Below, one piece after another: positions 32,234 to 44,303 of a DNA stretch of 64,000 bases. The stretch is taken from assembly GCF_022539665.2 (NCBI RefSeq), contig NC_081331.1, positions 5,552,501 to 5,616,500 on the forward strand. The letters run 5' to 3'. The notes beneath the pieces were generated by a model. That model did no database searches and was not told the origin of the DNA. It saw only the letters and a list, made by a program, of their open reading frames with translations. Within the stretch, counting starts at the first letter, position 1. Every line of letters starts with the position of its first letter. A program made the translations under genes and the position numbers. The DNA comes from Daphnia carinata. Lineage: Eukaryota; Arthropoda; Branchiopoda; Diplostraca; Daphniidae.

Positions 32234-33827
32234 TTAGAAAAAACTTGTCGGTGAGTTCATATCGAAACCATAAATCATATTAAATACGCCATCCATATTT
32301 TCTTGAACTTCCGACGCTGTTTCAGCTCTCATTTGCTTTCCACGGGTGGCAGGAAGACCCGTGAGCAGTGAGACAAATTTTTCTCTGAGATCTTTCTTCA
32401 TGCACGCTTCAATTTTCCTTCCTCTGAAACACTTAAAGAAGGCGTATGGAGTGGCCACTTCTCTCAAAATTGGGACGTCCCGATATGTCTTTGTGGGAAT
32501 ACAGCTCTATTAATTAAAGGGCAGAGAATCAGTATACCACTGTGATCTGGCATGGAATTACTAATTCAATAAATTCACTAGAAAAAAAAAAATTTACACA
32601 AAAAACTCTTACTGTAAATTGTTGGCATGTTTCGATTCCGTCCATGAGATCAGCTTTAAGTTCAGCAGTGACGGGAAGGTCGTCTATACGCTTCCGGATG
32701 TTAGTATAATTCGGCTGCATGTCATCTCCGATCTATTTATCGTTCAATGGTAAAGAATGAGCAATCAAAGCAATCAGAAAAAAAAAAAAAAATCATCACT
32801 TACAAAGCCAATTTCTTTCATTACACAGGTTGCGTTTCCGAGAATTGCTTCATGTTTAGAAAAAATTTTATTGACAAAAGGAAACGCAAAAGGTCCTGTC
32901 GGTCGTGAGCCCTCTGCGACCGCGGGCAATTCTTCAACGATCGCCAGATTGTCCTCCGGCATTGTTCGGTGTTCTGCACGTTTCTGTAGAAAATGTAAAA
33001 AGAAAAAAAATTATTGGGTAAATAAGCAAAAGCAAAGTTTTTTTTCTAAATACCCAGCGATAGCCTCCTGGGTTAATGGGTTCGCCATAATAATAGCCAG
33101 CATCTCCATATGGAAATCTCTGTTGGAACTGGAGCCTTCGATTGGGCGGAAAATAACCAAGCCAGAAACGAGGATCATCATATCCAAATGGGGGATATTG
33201 ATTGACGACTTCCTGAGGGATTTTCTAATATTGGATTGCAACTTTAAGCCAAAATGAATAAAGATTTTCTGGTAAATTACTTACGACTGCAGGAGGTCGA
33301 TAGACGGTAAACGGAACTTGCTTAACCGAACTATCAAGAGTGGGAATAGTATCACTTGGGACGGAAGTTGTAGTGATAGTAGTAGAAGGATCTGTAGGAG
33401 GAGCTGTAGCAGGATCTGTCGGAGGAGCTGTCGGAGGAGCTGTCGGAGGAGCTGTAGGAGGATCCGTAACAGGCTCTGTGAGAGACTCTGTCTGCGTTAC
33501 TTGAGGTTCTCCCGGTGCTTGTTCCAAATTAAAAGATCCCATTTGTTCCAAAATGGGAAGAAATGATGGTTTTCCACGGCAACGCGCATATGCTAATGCG
33601 ACTTCGCTTAGCATATTGCTTACAGCTTCTTTACCATAACAATCTTCCATAATCTAAAAGACATTTGTGAAGATTATGAGATTATAACATTTCCAAGATA
33701 ACATTTTTTTTGTATACTCTACCTTCATGGTTGCATATTTCTGGAAGATGACGTCAGATACCTCTTCGAAAATTGGCGTAACATCAGTCACGAATATGGC
33801 AAGGAGAAGAACAAATGCGGATTTCAT
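32234..33827 (-). CDS. Secreted protein with Pro/Thr repeats, family not firmly recognised
   Basis: Exons on the minus strand: 33723-33827, 33285-33653, 33054-33224, 32804-32983, 32613-32732 and 32234-32506; every intron is phase 0, total 405 residues. The start MKSAFVLLLAIFVTDVTPIF is a typical signal peptide, so the product is secreted. A mucin-like stretch of PPTAPPTDP units (about residues 85-125) is a likely O-glycosylation region. The next exon is rich in Tyr, Pro and Gly. Paired Cys residues in the N-terminal part and in the last three exons (GIETCQQF, FFKCFRGRKIEACMK) and the helical Lys/Glu pattern recall arthropod hemolymph glycoproteins of the 27-kDa type, but this is only a guess. 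The ATG lies directly behind a CAG acceptor; a small 5' UTR exon and TATA box lie upstream. Confidence 0.75.
33386..33478 (-). repeat. Short tandem repeat coding for PPTAPPTDP units
   Basis: 12-bp units reading GGAGGAGCTGTC on the plus strand are repeated with small changes, coding Pro-Pro-Thr-Ala/Asp-Pro on the minus strand. Near-identical units next to diverged ones suggest recent expansion. Confidence 0.75.
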
Positions 33828-33885
33828 CTGAATAAAAAATAAAAATTTAAGCAATTTCCTATTAGTACAAAATAATTATCCTCAC

Positions 33886-33953
33886 CTTAGATGCGTGAAG
33901 ATGGTCTGAACCACCGACTAGGGATTCAATACGAACGTCACTTGTATATATAG
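33886..33953 (-). promoter_or_regulatory. TATA promoter and 5' UTR exon of the secreted-protein gene
   Basis: CTATATATAC on the minus strand at 33944-33953, then an Inr-like TTCAGAC near 33908, then a short exon ending in AAG|GTGAGG at 33885. The intron ends at the CAG touching the ATG (33827). A TATA box with compact leader suits a regulated, abundantly expressed secreted product. Confidence 0.5.
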
Positions 33954-35460
33954 TGCTCTCCTGAAGTCGAGGGTAAACACATTGCCTACGGCATAAAAAA
34001 AGGTTTTGGAAAACGTGAATGCTGAATTGAAGAAGCCATTCCGGTTTTTTCTTAATCAACCACCATCATTTTACCCTCGAGCAAATTTTTCTTCTTTTTT
34101 GTACTTCACACATTCTTGACCGTTATCATATTTATCCACCTTCATTATGGAAGAGCTTACCTATGTTAGTTCGTTCGTTCAACTTCAGGGATGATTGAAC
34201 TTCGTACCTGAAGGACACCCAGAGCAAATAAAAAAATATCAATCGTCACGCTCAGAACACGAAATTCCTGTTTTAGTTGAAGATGATTTGACGGTAAGGT
34301 GGGACGGCAAAAATGTTTTCGATGCTTATGTTGTTGGCAAATTTTTGATAACACGAATTAAAACAGTCACAGAGATTGAAAGTGTAAGCTAACATACAAG
34401 CAGCATTACTGCCAACGTCTGACAGCAACAGTAAATTACATTGACCTTCTCATCTAAAGAAGGTCATGACCATAAGAAATCTTTTAAGATACCAAGTGTG
34501 CGTGCGCACAGATACGAGACATATTGTTAGCTGGTTTCGTGTTCTTAAATGGCTCACAAGTGTGCCCGTGAATTTCAATTCAACTAGTCATCGTGGGATA
34601 TTTTGCCATTTGAGTGTACGACCGCATGAAAATGAATTATCATATTTTCTAATCGCCAGTTGCTTATAACTTTTCCTTTTTTAAATGTGTGCCTTTAATG
34701 TGCTGAAAATATAGATGATACAACAAAGTTGTTTATACATTCACCTAAGTGGTTTTTAGTATTACCAGACCACGTTCGACGTTGTTGACGTTCCATCCCT
34801 GCATCGGACTCGGTTCACTTTGGAACTTCAACACGTGTTTGCAACGAAGAGCCTTCAGCCATTTTTTTCCGATTGTTTCGTCAGCTTTCTGAACGAGAAC
34901 GCCACATCAGATTTTTTTTTAATGGTAAGAAGTTCTATTTAAATACCCAGAAATGTTATAGATATATTACCTGAAAAGATATTTAATTTTGGAATAAACG
35001 TCTCGTTTTGTTTAATACGGAATGGATCGGATCAGGAAAAATGGCGATAAAAGTGCACATGAGCTTACGACCCATAGTCCAAAACTGTATGGGTTGCTGT
35101 AACGTAACGACACGAGACGACCGAAAGAAAAAACGGTTGCTAACGTAACGAATCTATCGCCATGAGAAACACAGGTGCCTTCTAAATATTAAATTAACGA
35201 CAGTAAAGTGAAGAAATAGCGTAACCAAAGTCTAATTACATAATCGTCACGTGAAACAAAAGTTCTTTGGAAAAACCCACTTCCAGCCTTCCACACCGTG
35301 TGGTTGAACTTGGAGAATAGTAACGCCATCTCTGAGATAAACGTACTACACATATCAACGTACTAGCAGACGATTTTCTACAATTTGTAGTTCAAGCGAA
35401 CGACGGCGCCTTCTGACTTGCTTCTAAAAGACGCGAAGTTGTTTGTTTTTCTTTTCCAAC
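33954..35460. other. Divergent spacer upstream of secreted protein and cactin
   Basis: No conserved frame on either strand. The right end should hold the cactin promoter; an ACGCCATCTC site lies at about 35323-35332. Confidence 0.5.
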
Positions 35461-37996
35461 ATGGGACGGAATAGAAGAAGGTTTCAACTGATTTTTCTTT
35501 TGTATAATCATGTGTCAAAAACTTTAAACCTTTATTAAATATTAGTAGTAGGTCACGTTCGAGAGAAAAGGAATCTTCGAGAAGTAGATACCGAGAGTCT
35601 GCTAAACCGTCATCGTCAAGTCTAAGAGAGAAAGATTACGAAGATCGGAATCAAATTAAAGACCATTATAAGCCACGGGAAAGCCGTAGAACTTCAAGGT
35701 AACAATATATAAACATTTCGAAACAGGAATGAATACTAAAAAACATGTGCAAAGCTAGGTCTCCTAAGAGCATCAAAGGCAAAACTGGAGATAGAAAACA
35801 TTCCTCTAGCTCATCAAGTTCAAATGACAGTGACAATAAGTTGGTTATGAATAAGGATCTTTTGGAAAAACTTGAAAAAGAACGCCAAAGAGTCTTGGCA
35901 GAAAAAAAGAAATGGAAAGAACAGGTAACATAAGTTAAAATGATCTGTGTTTCGAAATCGGTCTAAATAATAAAGATAATACCTTGTTTTAATTGCAAGA
36001 TGAAAGCTCTTGAAACTCCAGAAGAGAAACGAAAAAGAAGATTACTTAAAAAGCAAAGTAAAGAGATGAAACGGAAGGAGCAAATGGGATGGGACAGTGA
36101 ACTTCTTCACTACACTAATGCTGATAATCCATTTGGAGATTCCAACCTGCTTGAGAAGTTTGTATGGAAAAAAAAGTTCGAGAAAGAAGGTACATACACA
36201 TGTTTTTATTCCGTGCTTCCGTATATAACACGTCAATTTGCAGGGAGAGGAGACATGAGTCAAGAAGAAATTGAGCGCGAATTAAGAATGAAGCAGCTGG
36301 CGAACCGAGATGAACTTGAAAAGGTAAAAGCAAGAAGACTGGAAAGGGAAAAAGAAAAAGAAGCCAGAGAAGATGAAACAGCTGATCTACAACGGACCAA
36401 AGAAGCTGAACAATTTAGAGAATGGCAAAAGAGCGAAGATCAGTTTCATTTAGAACAAGCCAAACTGCGTTCAGCTATTCGTATTCAAGTAAGTTTTGGC
36501 TACTGATGATGCGTATTGTCAATATAATCTTGATGACTCATTTATTTCTGTTTAAAGGATGGCAGAGCAAAACCCGTTGATGTCCTTGCAAAATATATCA
36601 ATTCTGAAAATGATCCAGAAGCTGTGGAGATGAATGAGCCTTATTTTTATCTTATGGGACTGACCTTAACAGATTTGGAAGATTTAGTAGCTGACATTAA
36701 GGTACGTAAATGTGTTTCCCCATATTTCAAATCACATTTTTTAAAATTTGGTCTACTTATTAGGTTTACATGGAACTTGAGAAAGAGTCTAGCAACTTAG
36801 ATTATTGGAATGATCTAATGGTGATAGTCGAGGACGAAGTTCGCGCCATGAGAAAAATCGAACGATCAAAGAGGAGTGAGTACGAAGCAGCAATGGGCCG
36901 ACAAGAGGGCATTCATACAGCCGTCGCCCAAGACGTGGCAACCATTTTTAAAAACAAGACGGCTCCAGCACTGCTAGCTCTGAAAAGTAACATTGAGAAG
37001 AAAATTGCTGCTCGTCAAGAAGGTGTCGACATTTCCTATTGGGAAAGTCTTCTAAGCCAGCTGAAAGCCCACATTGCTCGCGCAAGGCTGCGAGATCGTC
37101 ATGGGGCTAACTTGAAGAGAAAATTGGAATTGCTCAAAGCCCAACAAGGTCTAATAGACACTGCTGCTGCCGAGGCAACGCGCTTAGGAATCAAAATGGA
37201 GCCAACTGACGAAGATGTCGAAGGAGTTCCAGAGCAACCCAACATAGATAAAGAAGATGAAAATCAAGAGGAAGAAGAGGACGAACCGGGTGCAGATGGT
37301 GGGGAAAGTACTCGCGGTCAAGCTGAAAGGGATCTTCTTGAACCTTGTTTAGTTGCTTATGATTCTGGCCGGTACAGTCCAGTATACTTGGAGCCCAGCC
37401 AAATCGACCCAACACAGCTCGTCTATACTGAAGACGATGATATGGAACGACTGGAGTTTGCACGAGCTCGTGTTCAGGGTCGTGGAGTGGCAGTTGGGGC
37501 GGCTGATTCAGAAGTCTCCCTGGAGGAACGGGCAATGCGAGGTGAAGCGCAAAAAGGCATGTCAGCAGACGAAGCAATCTTTTCAGTCGAATCTGCTATC
37601 GACAAACCTGTTTATCTCTGGTCTGACAAGTATCGGCCGCGTAAACCCCGTTATTTCAACCGCGTCCACACGGGATTCGAGTGGAATAAATATAACCAGA
37701 CACATTATGACATGGACAATCCGCCTCCTAAGATCGTGCAGGGCTACAAGTTCAACATCTTCTATCCTGATTTAATCAACAAAAATTCTACACCTCAGTA
37801 CACTATAACGCCTTGCGCCGACAACAAAGACTTTGGCATTCTACGGTTCCGTGCAGGCCCTCCATATGAAGATATTGCCTTTAAAATTGTCAACCGTGAA
37901 TGGGAGTATTCATACAAAAAAGGATTCCGTTGCCAATTTCATAACAATATCATGCAGTTGTGGTTTCACTTCAAGCGTTATCGATACCGCCGCTAG
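35461..37996 (+). CDS. cactin: Cactin
   Basis: Nuclear protein linked to the spliceosome and, in Drosophila, to the I-kB protein Cactus. Exons: 35461-35480, 35549-35698 (or from 35546), 35759-35924, 36000-36189, 36244-36488, 36558-36701 and 36764-37996; phases close to 715 residues. The N-terminus is Arg/Ser-rich, followed by a Lys/Glu-rich helix, then the cactin middle region (DLEDLVADIKVYMELE, YWNDLMVIVEDE), an acidic linker near 440-460, and the very conserved C-terminal domain from DKPVYLWSDKYRPRKPRYFN through GYKFNIFYPDLI to FHFKRYRYRR at the very end. The terminus is diagnostic. The first exon is tiny (six codons plus two bases), and two TAG acceptors three bases apart make the second exon start ambiguous by one Ser. 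Confidence 0.96.
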
Positions 37997-38041
37997 GCAA
38001 TTACGATTTATTTTATTTTACAATGTTTCTTGAACATGAAT

Positions 38042-38047
38042 AATAAA
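38042..38047 (+). terminator. Polyadenylation signal AATAAA of cactin
   Basis: Canonical hexamer 46 bases after the cactin stop codon. The opposite gene Inos ends 280 bp further on. Confidence 0.6.
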
Positions 38048-38326
38048 AACATGATTTACTTTTCAGTTTTTCTCTGTATTTTCATTGTACGAGACAACTG
38101 AACGAGGGATGTAATGTAATGAAAAATGTTCTCTTCCATTTGGATATTCTGGTCTTATATAGCTGTTGGCAAATAGTTGTTGGCAATCATAGGTAATTAA
38201 TTCGCTAAATTCATACAGATTTAACTGAGACGGGCATCACGCGAAAAACGCGTTGTAAAGTGTTTTGAACGGTGGTCCATACGAAGCAGTCATGTCGACT
38301 AGCTTTTACTAATAATTATTTTTTTT

Positions 38327-40468
38327 TTAGAGACCGTTAACCCCCTCCGTGATTTGCGAGATACCATTTATGTAAGGCTTGGTTTTGGTTGGGCTGTCGA
38401 GCTTGGTTTCGCCTTTGGCAGCCGCCGTTGGGCTTGAAACGTGAAGAGGCTTGGCGAAACGATGCTCCAGCATCATATGATTAACTGGAGGCAAAGCAAG
38501 GCAAGCGCGAAAAATATTCTCGATGCTAGATCGCTGACGGTTGAGCGAGTTAATAACGGGTGCGCCTTCGGGAACTAGAGGGGCCTGTAAAAGAAATTTT
38601 GGATTTGTTCTGCTAGGATTGTTTAAAAAAAAATACCTTGCACAAGTAACTGAGGATAGATAGGACTGAGTGGAACGGTTGGTAATTCGTTTGATTTGGT
38701 CCGCGGAAAGTAATCCGTTGGCATATTTCGGTTAAAATTACTAAATCAAGGATAATGGGGCTAGCCAAAAGCGAGTCTTCACACGTATTGTGGATAACCA
38801 GAGTGTTGTGGCCACCCATCATGATCTCCGAGGTATATTCATCCATGGCACGCTTACTGTCACCTAATTGCACAAAGGAAAATTCGTGCGTTAACTTGGG
38901 AACACTACATGTAGGTATCGCGTGAAAGCACTTACCGACATAAGGTACGTATTTGATCACAACAGTGTGATCAGGTTTCTCTCCCGGTTTGTAGAGAACA
39001 GGATTAGACTCCACCATATCGTCCACGACATTACTCTTGGAAATCTATGACATGCGGATTTGAAGATTAATTATGAGAAAATAAAAAATTGCAAGACAAA
39101 GTGGATGTAAACTAACCTCTTTGGAGCGGAATTGCTGTGGGGCAGAAAGATTTTTGCCGTCATTGTTTCCCAAGTGATTGTAACTGACAATCGAAACAGG
39201 CTTGAGGCCGGCGCTGACCAAGAAATCAACTAGCACAGACTTGAGCTTCGTTTGGCCCGATTTGAAATCATCGCCACCGATGAAGACGTTAGCCTTCTCT
39301 GCCATTTCAATACAACCGGGAACAAACGTGTTTTGGGGCGATCCATTGATAAATGCGCACTGAAATATTATAGGGAAACGCATATATTGAGCAAGAGATG
39401 TATAGCGAAATATTCTTCAACCGTTTCCAACATACCCCTTCTAAGATGCTAGCCACAGCAAACAACGTCGACGGCGAGATTTCGCTGGCATCGTTTTTGA
39501 TGGAACGCATTAAATTTTCGGCCGTGTCGTTTAGTCCTGGAACGATATCAGCGAAGCGCTCCGTGTTGGCCGTCCAAAGCAAAATGACTTTGTCCAAAGC
39601 GTGCTCGCTAAAGAAAAAAAAAATTGAATTGACGATCAGTGAAACTAGGACGATAGTGCGAGTTATATTACGCGCGGAAATCGCGAATATCTTTGCGGAT
39701 TTGATCGATTTGTTCTCGCTTTGTTCCAACGATGAGATTATCGGCTCTCTCCAATTGATTGGCTGCGATAAAGTCTGGTGAGTAAATTGATGGCCTTGGT
39801 TTCATCTTTTCCATATAAGGGCGGAGTTGTTCCTGGAATAAATCAATTACGTCGATCAATATACTAGTACAATGGCACTTGTCATTTTTAGTGAAGCAAA
39901 TCAAACATTTCTAACCTGTAGTGATGGTTCAAGAACACGGGCCCGTTCCATGGCGGATGCAAGATCTAAAGATGAAATATCCCAGCCATCAAGCACGATG
40001 TCGTCTGGGTGCACCATGGGCAACAGGTCATGGAAAGGGATGTAAACATCCCGGCCGTCAGCGCCCATCCCTAGCGAGACGGTAGATGACATCATAAGGG
40101 ACCCATAGTAGTTAGCCTCCTGGTGCCCGTTGCGGGTAGGCCAAGACAACGCTAGCTTGTTGGCAAGGACGGCAGCGGTGACGGTCGTTCCATTATTGCC
40201 ACCCCAGCCAACCAACATAACACCGAGTTTAGGGACTTGACGTTCCGTCCGGATACGCAATCGGGTGGTGTTTGGAGTGACCTGTAAATAAAAGAACGTA
40301 CACGCATGCTCAGTCGTCTTTGCCGGGTGAAAATGGCGATCAAGTTCAAGTTACCTTGTACCCCCCGTCGGAGGCCGGCTCCACGCGTGACGTGCAGTAT
40401 TCATAATCCGCTTCGATGTAACGATCGCCGTACGTAACGTTGGGGCTGTCAACTTGGAATTTCGTCAT
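38327..40468 (-). CDS. Inos: Inositol-3-phosphate synthase (MIPS)
   Basis: Converts glucose-6-phosphate to 1D-myo-inositol-3-phosphate with NAD, the first step of inositol synthesis; cytosolic. Exons on the minus strand: 40355-40468, 39916-40281, 39672-39832, 39436-39607, 39117-39360, 38936-39044, 38637-38863 and 38327-38584; about 549 residues, the normal size. Family motifs seen: GWGGNNGTT for NAD binding, [69 protein letters not shown] and [13 protein letters not shown]. Between exons 4 and 5 the phase is off by one base: the donor follows a run of four G where three would be in frame. The start [15 protein letters not shown] is conserved. An acceptor just upstream (near 40492) implies a 5' UTR exon. 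Confidence 0.95.
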
Positions 40469-43400
40469 TTTTTTGTGTGTCTTATTTACCCTGTAATGTT
40501 CACGGCAAGGAAAGAAGCGAACATGAGTTTAGTCAAGAATGAAGGCAACAGTAGACTAAAATAAGACGACTAGCAGGAAGGGGAGAATCGAACGATCTAC
40601 TGGATTCTGCGCGTGAAAACCAAGGCCGTGGCCTGACGGCCACGAGTGCCCCTAGCATTCGGCCCGTTGCAATGAACTCACGATCCAGAAATCGCACCAT
40701 CCTTACGTGACATGCAAGAGAATACAGTCTACCATATGTGCTCACTAACGTTCGGGTTCAACGCGCTCCACAATAACGTTGTAATAGGTAGCCAGCAGCT
40801 AGTGACCACGTAGCCTATCGTGTAACTTTGCACTGGTCAGGGCTTTGCAATCAATCGGGATAACACAACACAAATTTCACGTCTGTCTTCATACAAAAAT
40901 CAAGCAGCCATGTGAAAGAATGAGTAAGCTCAACTGCTCTGGTGAATGCCTAGCTTTGGCAGTCGACCAGATGGCGATATTCTGGGATTCCGAACTTGTA
41001 ATCAGGCGCATGCGTTCGATGATTTTTCTGTCGTAATAGTTCCGATAAAGTTTCACGATAAAAATGTCCGTGAGCTTTGTATAGTTGCTTAACGAGGACT
41101 AAATTACGATTGGGCAACGAGAAATACTGCATTAATTGTCGGTTAGTCACCATCCCACCATACGGTTTTCGAGATGATACACCAAGAACGGAAGTTACGT
41201 CAAACATGACGTCAGTCGCTAGCTACCTCGAGATCGATCAAGAAACCTTTTAACTACAGTTGCAGGTTACCTATTACATGGAGCAAAGTTCTGGAAGTAC
41301 TTTTGAAGTGAACTCTTTTGCTTGCAAGTAACTGGTTAGAAAGAAAGACTGTTTGATTCTAAACAATGTTTCAATAAGATTGTAGAAACTGGCTTACCTC
41401 TGACTTCTGAACAAGGAATGGGCAGCTTGAAGTTGCAACCTACACCAGCTCTACAGTTGTCAGCAGAATGAAGAGAAGAGATTGTGGGTTCAAGGTTAAA
41501 TATGGCCAGCTATTCCTCCTGGCCAGCACATGTGTTTAAAGACATGTTAGCTTTGGCCTTCCTGGTGCTGCAGGGATAAGACTGTTTTGACAACACAAGC
41601 TGTGAAGGTCAAGGTTGGAGTGGTATTACTTTCACCCACTTTGTATGACCAGCATCTAGTGAAGGGGTATCAACGAAATCCGGTTCACGACAGATACACA
41701 CAAACAAAAATAATTGCCTTCCAAAAACAGCAACTGAAAACTAGGTATAAAACGACCAGAACCAAAGATCACACAAGGGACAGAAAGGTCATTAGCCCTA
41801 ACGGTGCATTCGGAATTTTGTAATTATCGTGGGCTGCTCAACTTTCAGACGCCCTTCCATATATGTCACGGAATAATAGACAGGGATATTCTTTTGGTAA
41901 TTACCCAACTTTCGAGGCTTAACCTTTGTCCAACAATGACTGCAATTTATAATTCTAAAAATAAAGCAGAAAAGCTTACCTACATAGGTCTGTTGATGGA
42001 TAAACGGGAATGGGGAAAACGTCTGCAAAGAATCGCCAGTCTGTTTCAGACGAAACGAATGTCGTTTTTTTTCCATGGAAATTAGCAAACGTTGCCTTTT
42101 TCGCTAATTAGACCTCACACTTTTATTGGCGTAAAAGGAACAAACTGTTTTAACTAACCAGGAAATGTGACCTAAACTAGATTCGATTAGTATTCTAATA
42201 CGACATATGTAGAAGCTCATTCTGAGTTTTAGTAATTTAATTTACCATCTCTCAGTATTTGTGTAAATTAATTACCCTGTTTTCAAGAAATTATCAGACC
42301 AAAAGGAATGGAACCAAAATAATACTAGTAAAACTTTTAAAAATCTAATTGTGTTAATTTTGCAACTGACTGGCTTTTGGGACGACAGTTTTGGGACGAC
42401 TAGCTTCGCTTAGCTCCGTAAAATTCAATATAGGTTTTACAGTTGTCACGCCTCTACCCCATTCACGTTATTATATAATTGATGGAACACTAACAAGCCA
42501 GTAGTATCAAGAAATATACACTATTACAAGGGCCCGTGTGTTATCGAAAATAATGTGATCTGAGAAGCAGTTCTCCTTTCTAATGTGTGATCCCTTCGCA
42601 CGTAATATAACAACAAACATTCGTATTCGTTCTCTAATTGGTATTTTCAATTATGCAACCTATCCAATGCATGACGTTTTGTTAACATTACAAAAATTTT
42701 CATGTTTATACCAAGTTCTAAAGCTGAATTCTACAAATATACCATGTCTGTTTCACGAACACAAATATTACAAGCTAAGAGGAAATTTCCAGTTATTTCT
42801 ATTTCACTTACAAACAACCGTCAGCATACTGATAACAATTGTTCGTCATGTATGAATATTTCCATTCACGTACAATTCCGAGATCAAAGACTTGAAATGA
42901 AACACTGCAGGTAGATAACGCACTGAAGCATGCTTTATTCCGACATTCCTTTACCGTAAGTCATCTTGTACGAATTCTCTTCGTATCCCCTATGACTTTA
43001 GGTTTGTTACTGTCACCATGACGATGAACCTTTCCAGCTAATTGCATGACGCCATTGCATTATTGGTTTCGGCTTAAGATTATTAGGGGCAAAGGTTCCT
43101 TTAATTGCGACGGAATCCAGCACAGCAGACGTGCAGGTTCTGAAAATGTGTAGGGTATGTCATTAATTGCGTGACCGGTTTTCTCTGTTGGACGTTGCCT
43201 ACAACCAGGTTCACCATCATTTATAGCACAGTGAACATTTGCTGATGACAGTGTAAGAGAAATGCGTTAAACGATATTCCGAGGAGAACGACATCGATGT
43301 AATACAGTAATCTGTCTGTCTATACCACGTCGTTGGTAGCGTTCTAAACCCACAAACAGGAGTCAATCAGGCAAACTGATTTATCTCCGGACCAGACAAA

Positions 43401-44303
43401 AACAAAAAACCTCGTGAGAAGAATCCAAATGGAAAGCAAGACGCATTCTAGTAACTACAACAGCTGAAGGCCAGTGGGTGTGGTAAAACCGAAACTATTT
43501 TCATCTAATGTTAGACCCTTCTATAATTGGGTGCAGCACGTACTTTTAGGTAGGCAATTGAGCCAGCTGGTATTTATGCGGCCCTAATCGTATGATGTCT
43601 AGCTTGACTTCTTTTCGGCCCAAGTAATTGCTCAAAGAGAATGGAGTCTTCGATAAAGTCACAGATTTTATTCTACTGCCAGACTTTGTGATTTGTCGGA
43701 GTAATAACGAGCAGCTGCTTTGTCCCGATACACAATAACAAGACGATCACGTCTCTGGTTTACTCGACGCCTTCGTTTTTAAAGAAACATGGATGAATAG
43801 CATTAGATGAGGTACAAAAAGACACAGGAACAAGGATCCTCCAGTGCCATATACACATAAACTATTTCTAGTAAAGTAAGTACATCCATCACACCACCCA
43901 GTGGGTTCGACGTACCATACTGCTCGTGTTCACCATTACGCGAAAAACGGAACCTTTTAATAAGTCAATGGCCAATTTGCAAACGGAAGAAATGATCCAT
44001 TTCGGGGACCGTTTTTTTTTGTTTTGTTCGTGCAATTCGTCATGGAGATGGTAATTGAAGACAAGTGGATCCGAAAACATTTGAGCAGATAAACGCACAA
44101 TTAAAATTTAATGACAGTTCATCTACCAAATGGCTGTAAGAGAACCCAATGCTGTTTAACTGCAACGCGTAAAAAAAGGGGAGAACCATCATTACGACGT
44201 TGGCTTACAAGTTCTCTCGTGACTGTGTAAATCAGTTTTTTTTTGTCCGTCGGTCAAGTAATTGGCTGTTAAAATCCTGTATATTTCTAATACTACTTCG
44301 TAA
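40469..44303. other. Gap between Inos and the GPCR gene
   Basis: About 3.8 kb without a supported gene. The left part holds the Inos leader and promoter and one tRNA-like remnant (40580-40655). The rest is AT-rich single-copy-looking sequence; short open frames there have no family similarity. Confidence 0.5.
40580..40655 (-). repeat. Weak tRNA-like remnant
   Basis: On the minus strand GTGGCCGTCAGG (A-box-like, inside a perfect GTGGCC/GGCCAC hairpin) is followed by CGTTCGATTC (B-box-like). It resembles the D arm and T arm of a Ser or Leu tRNA but the acceptor stem does not close. Confidence 0.3.
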
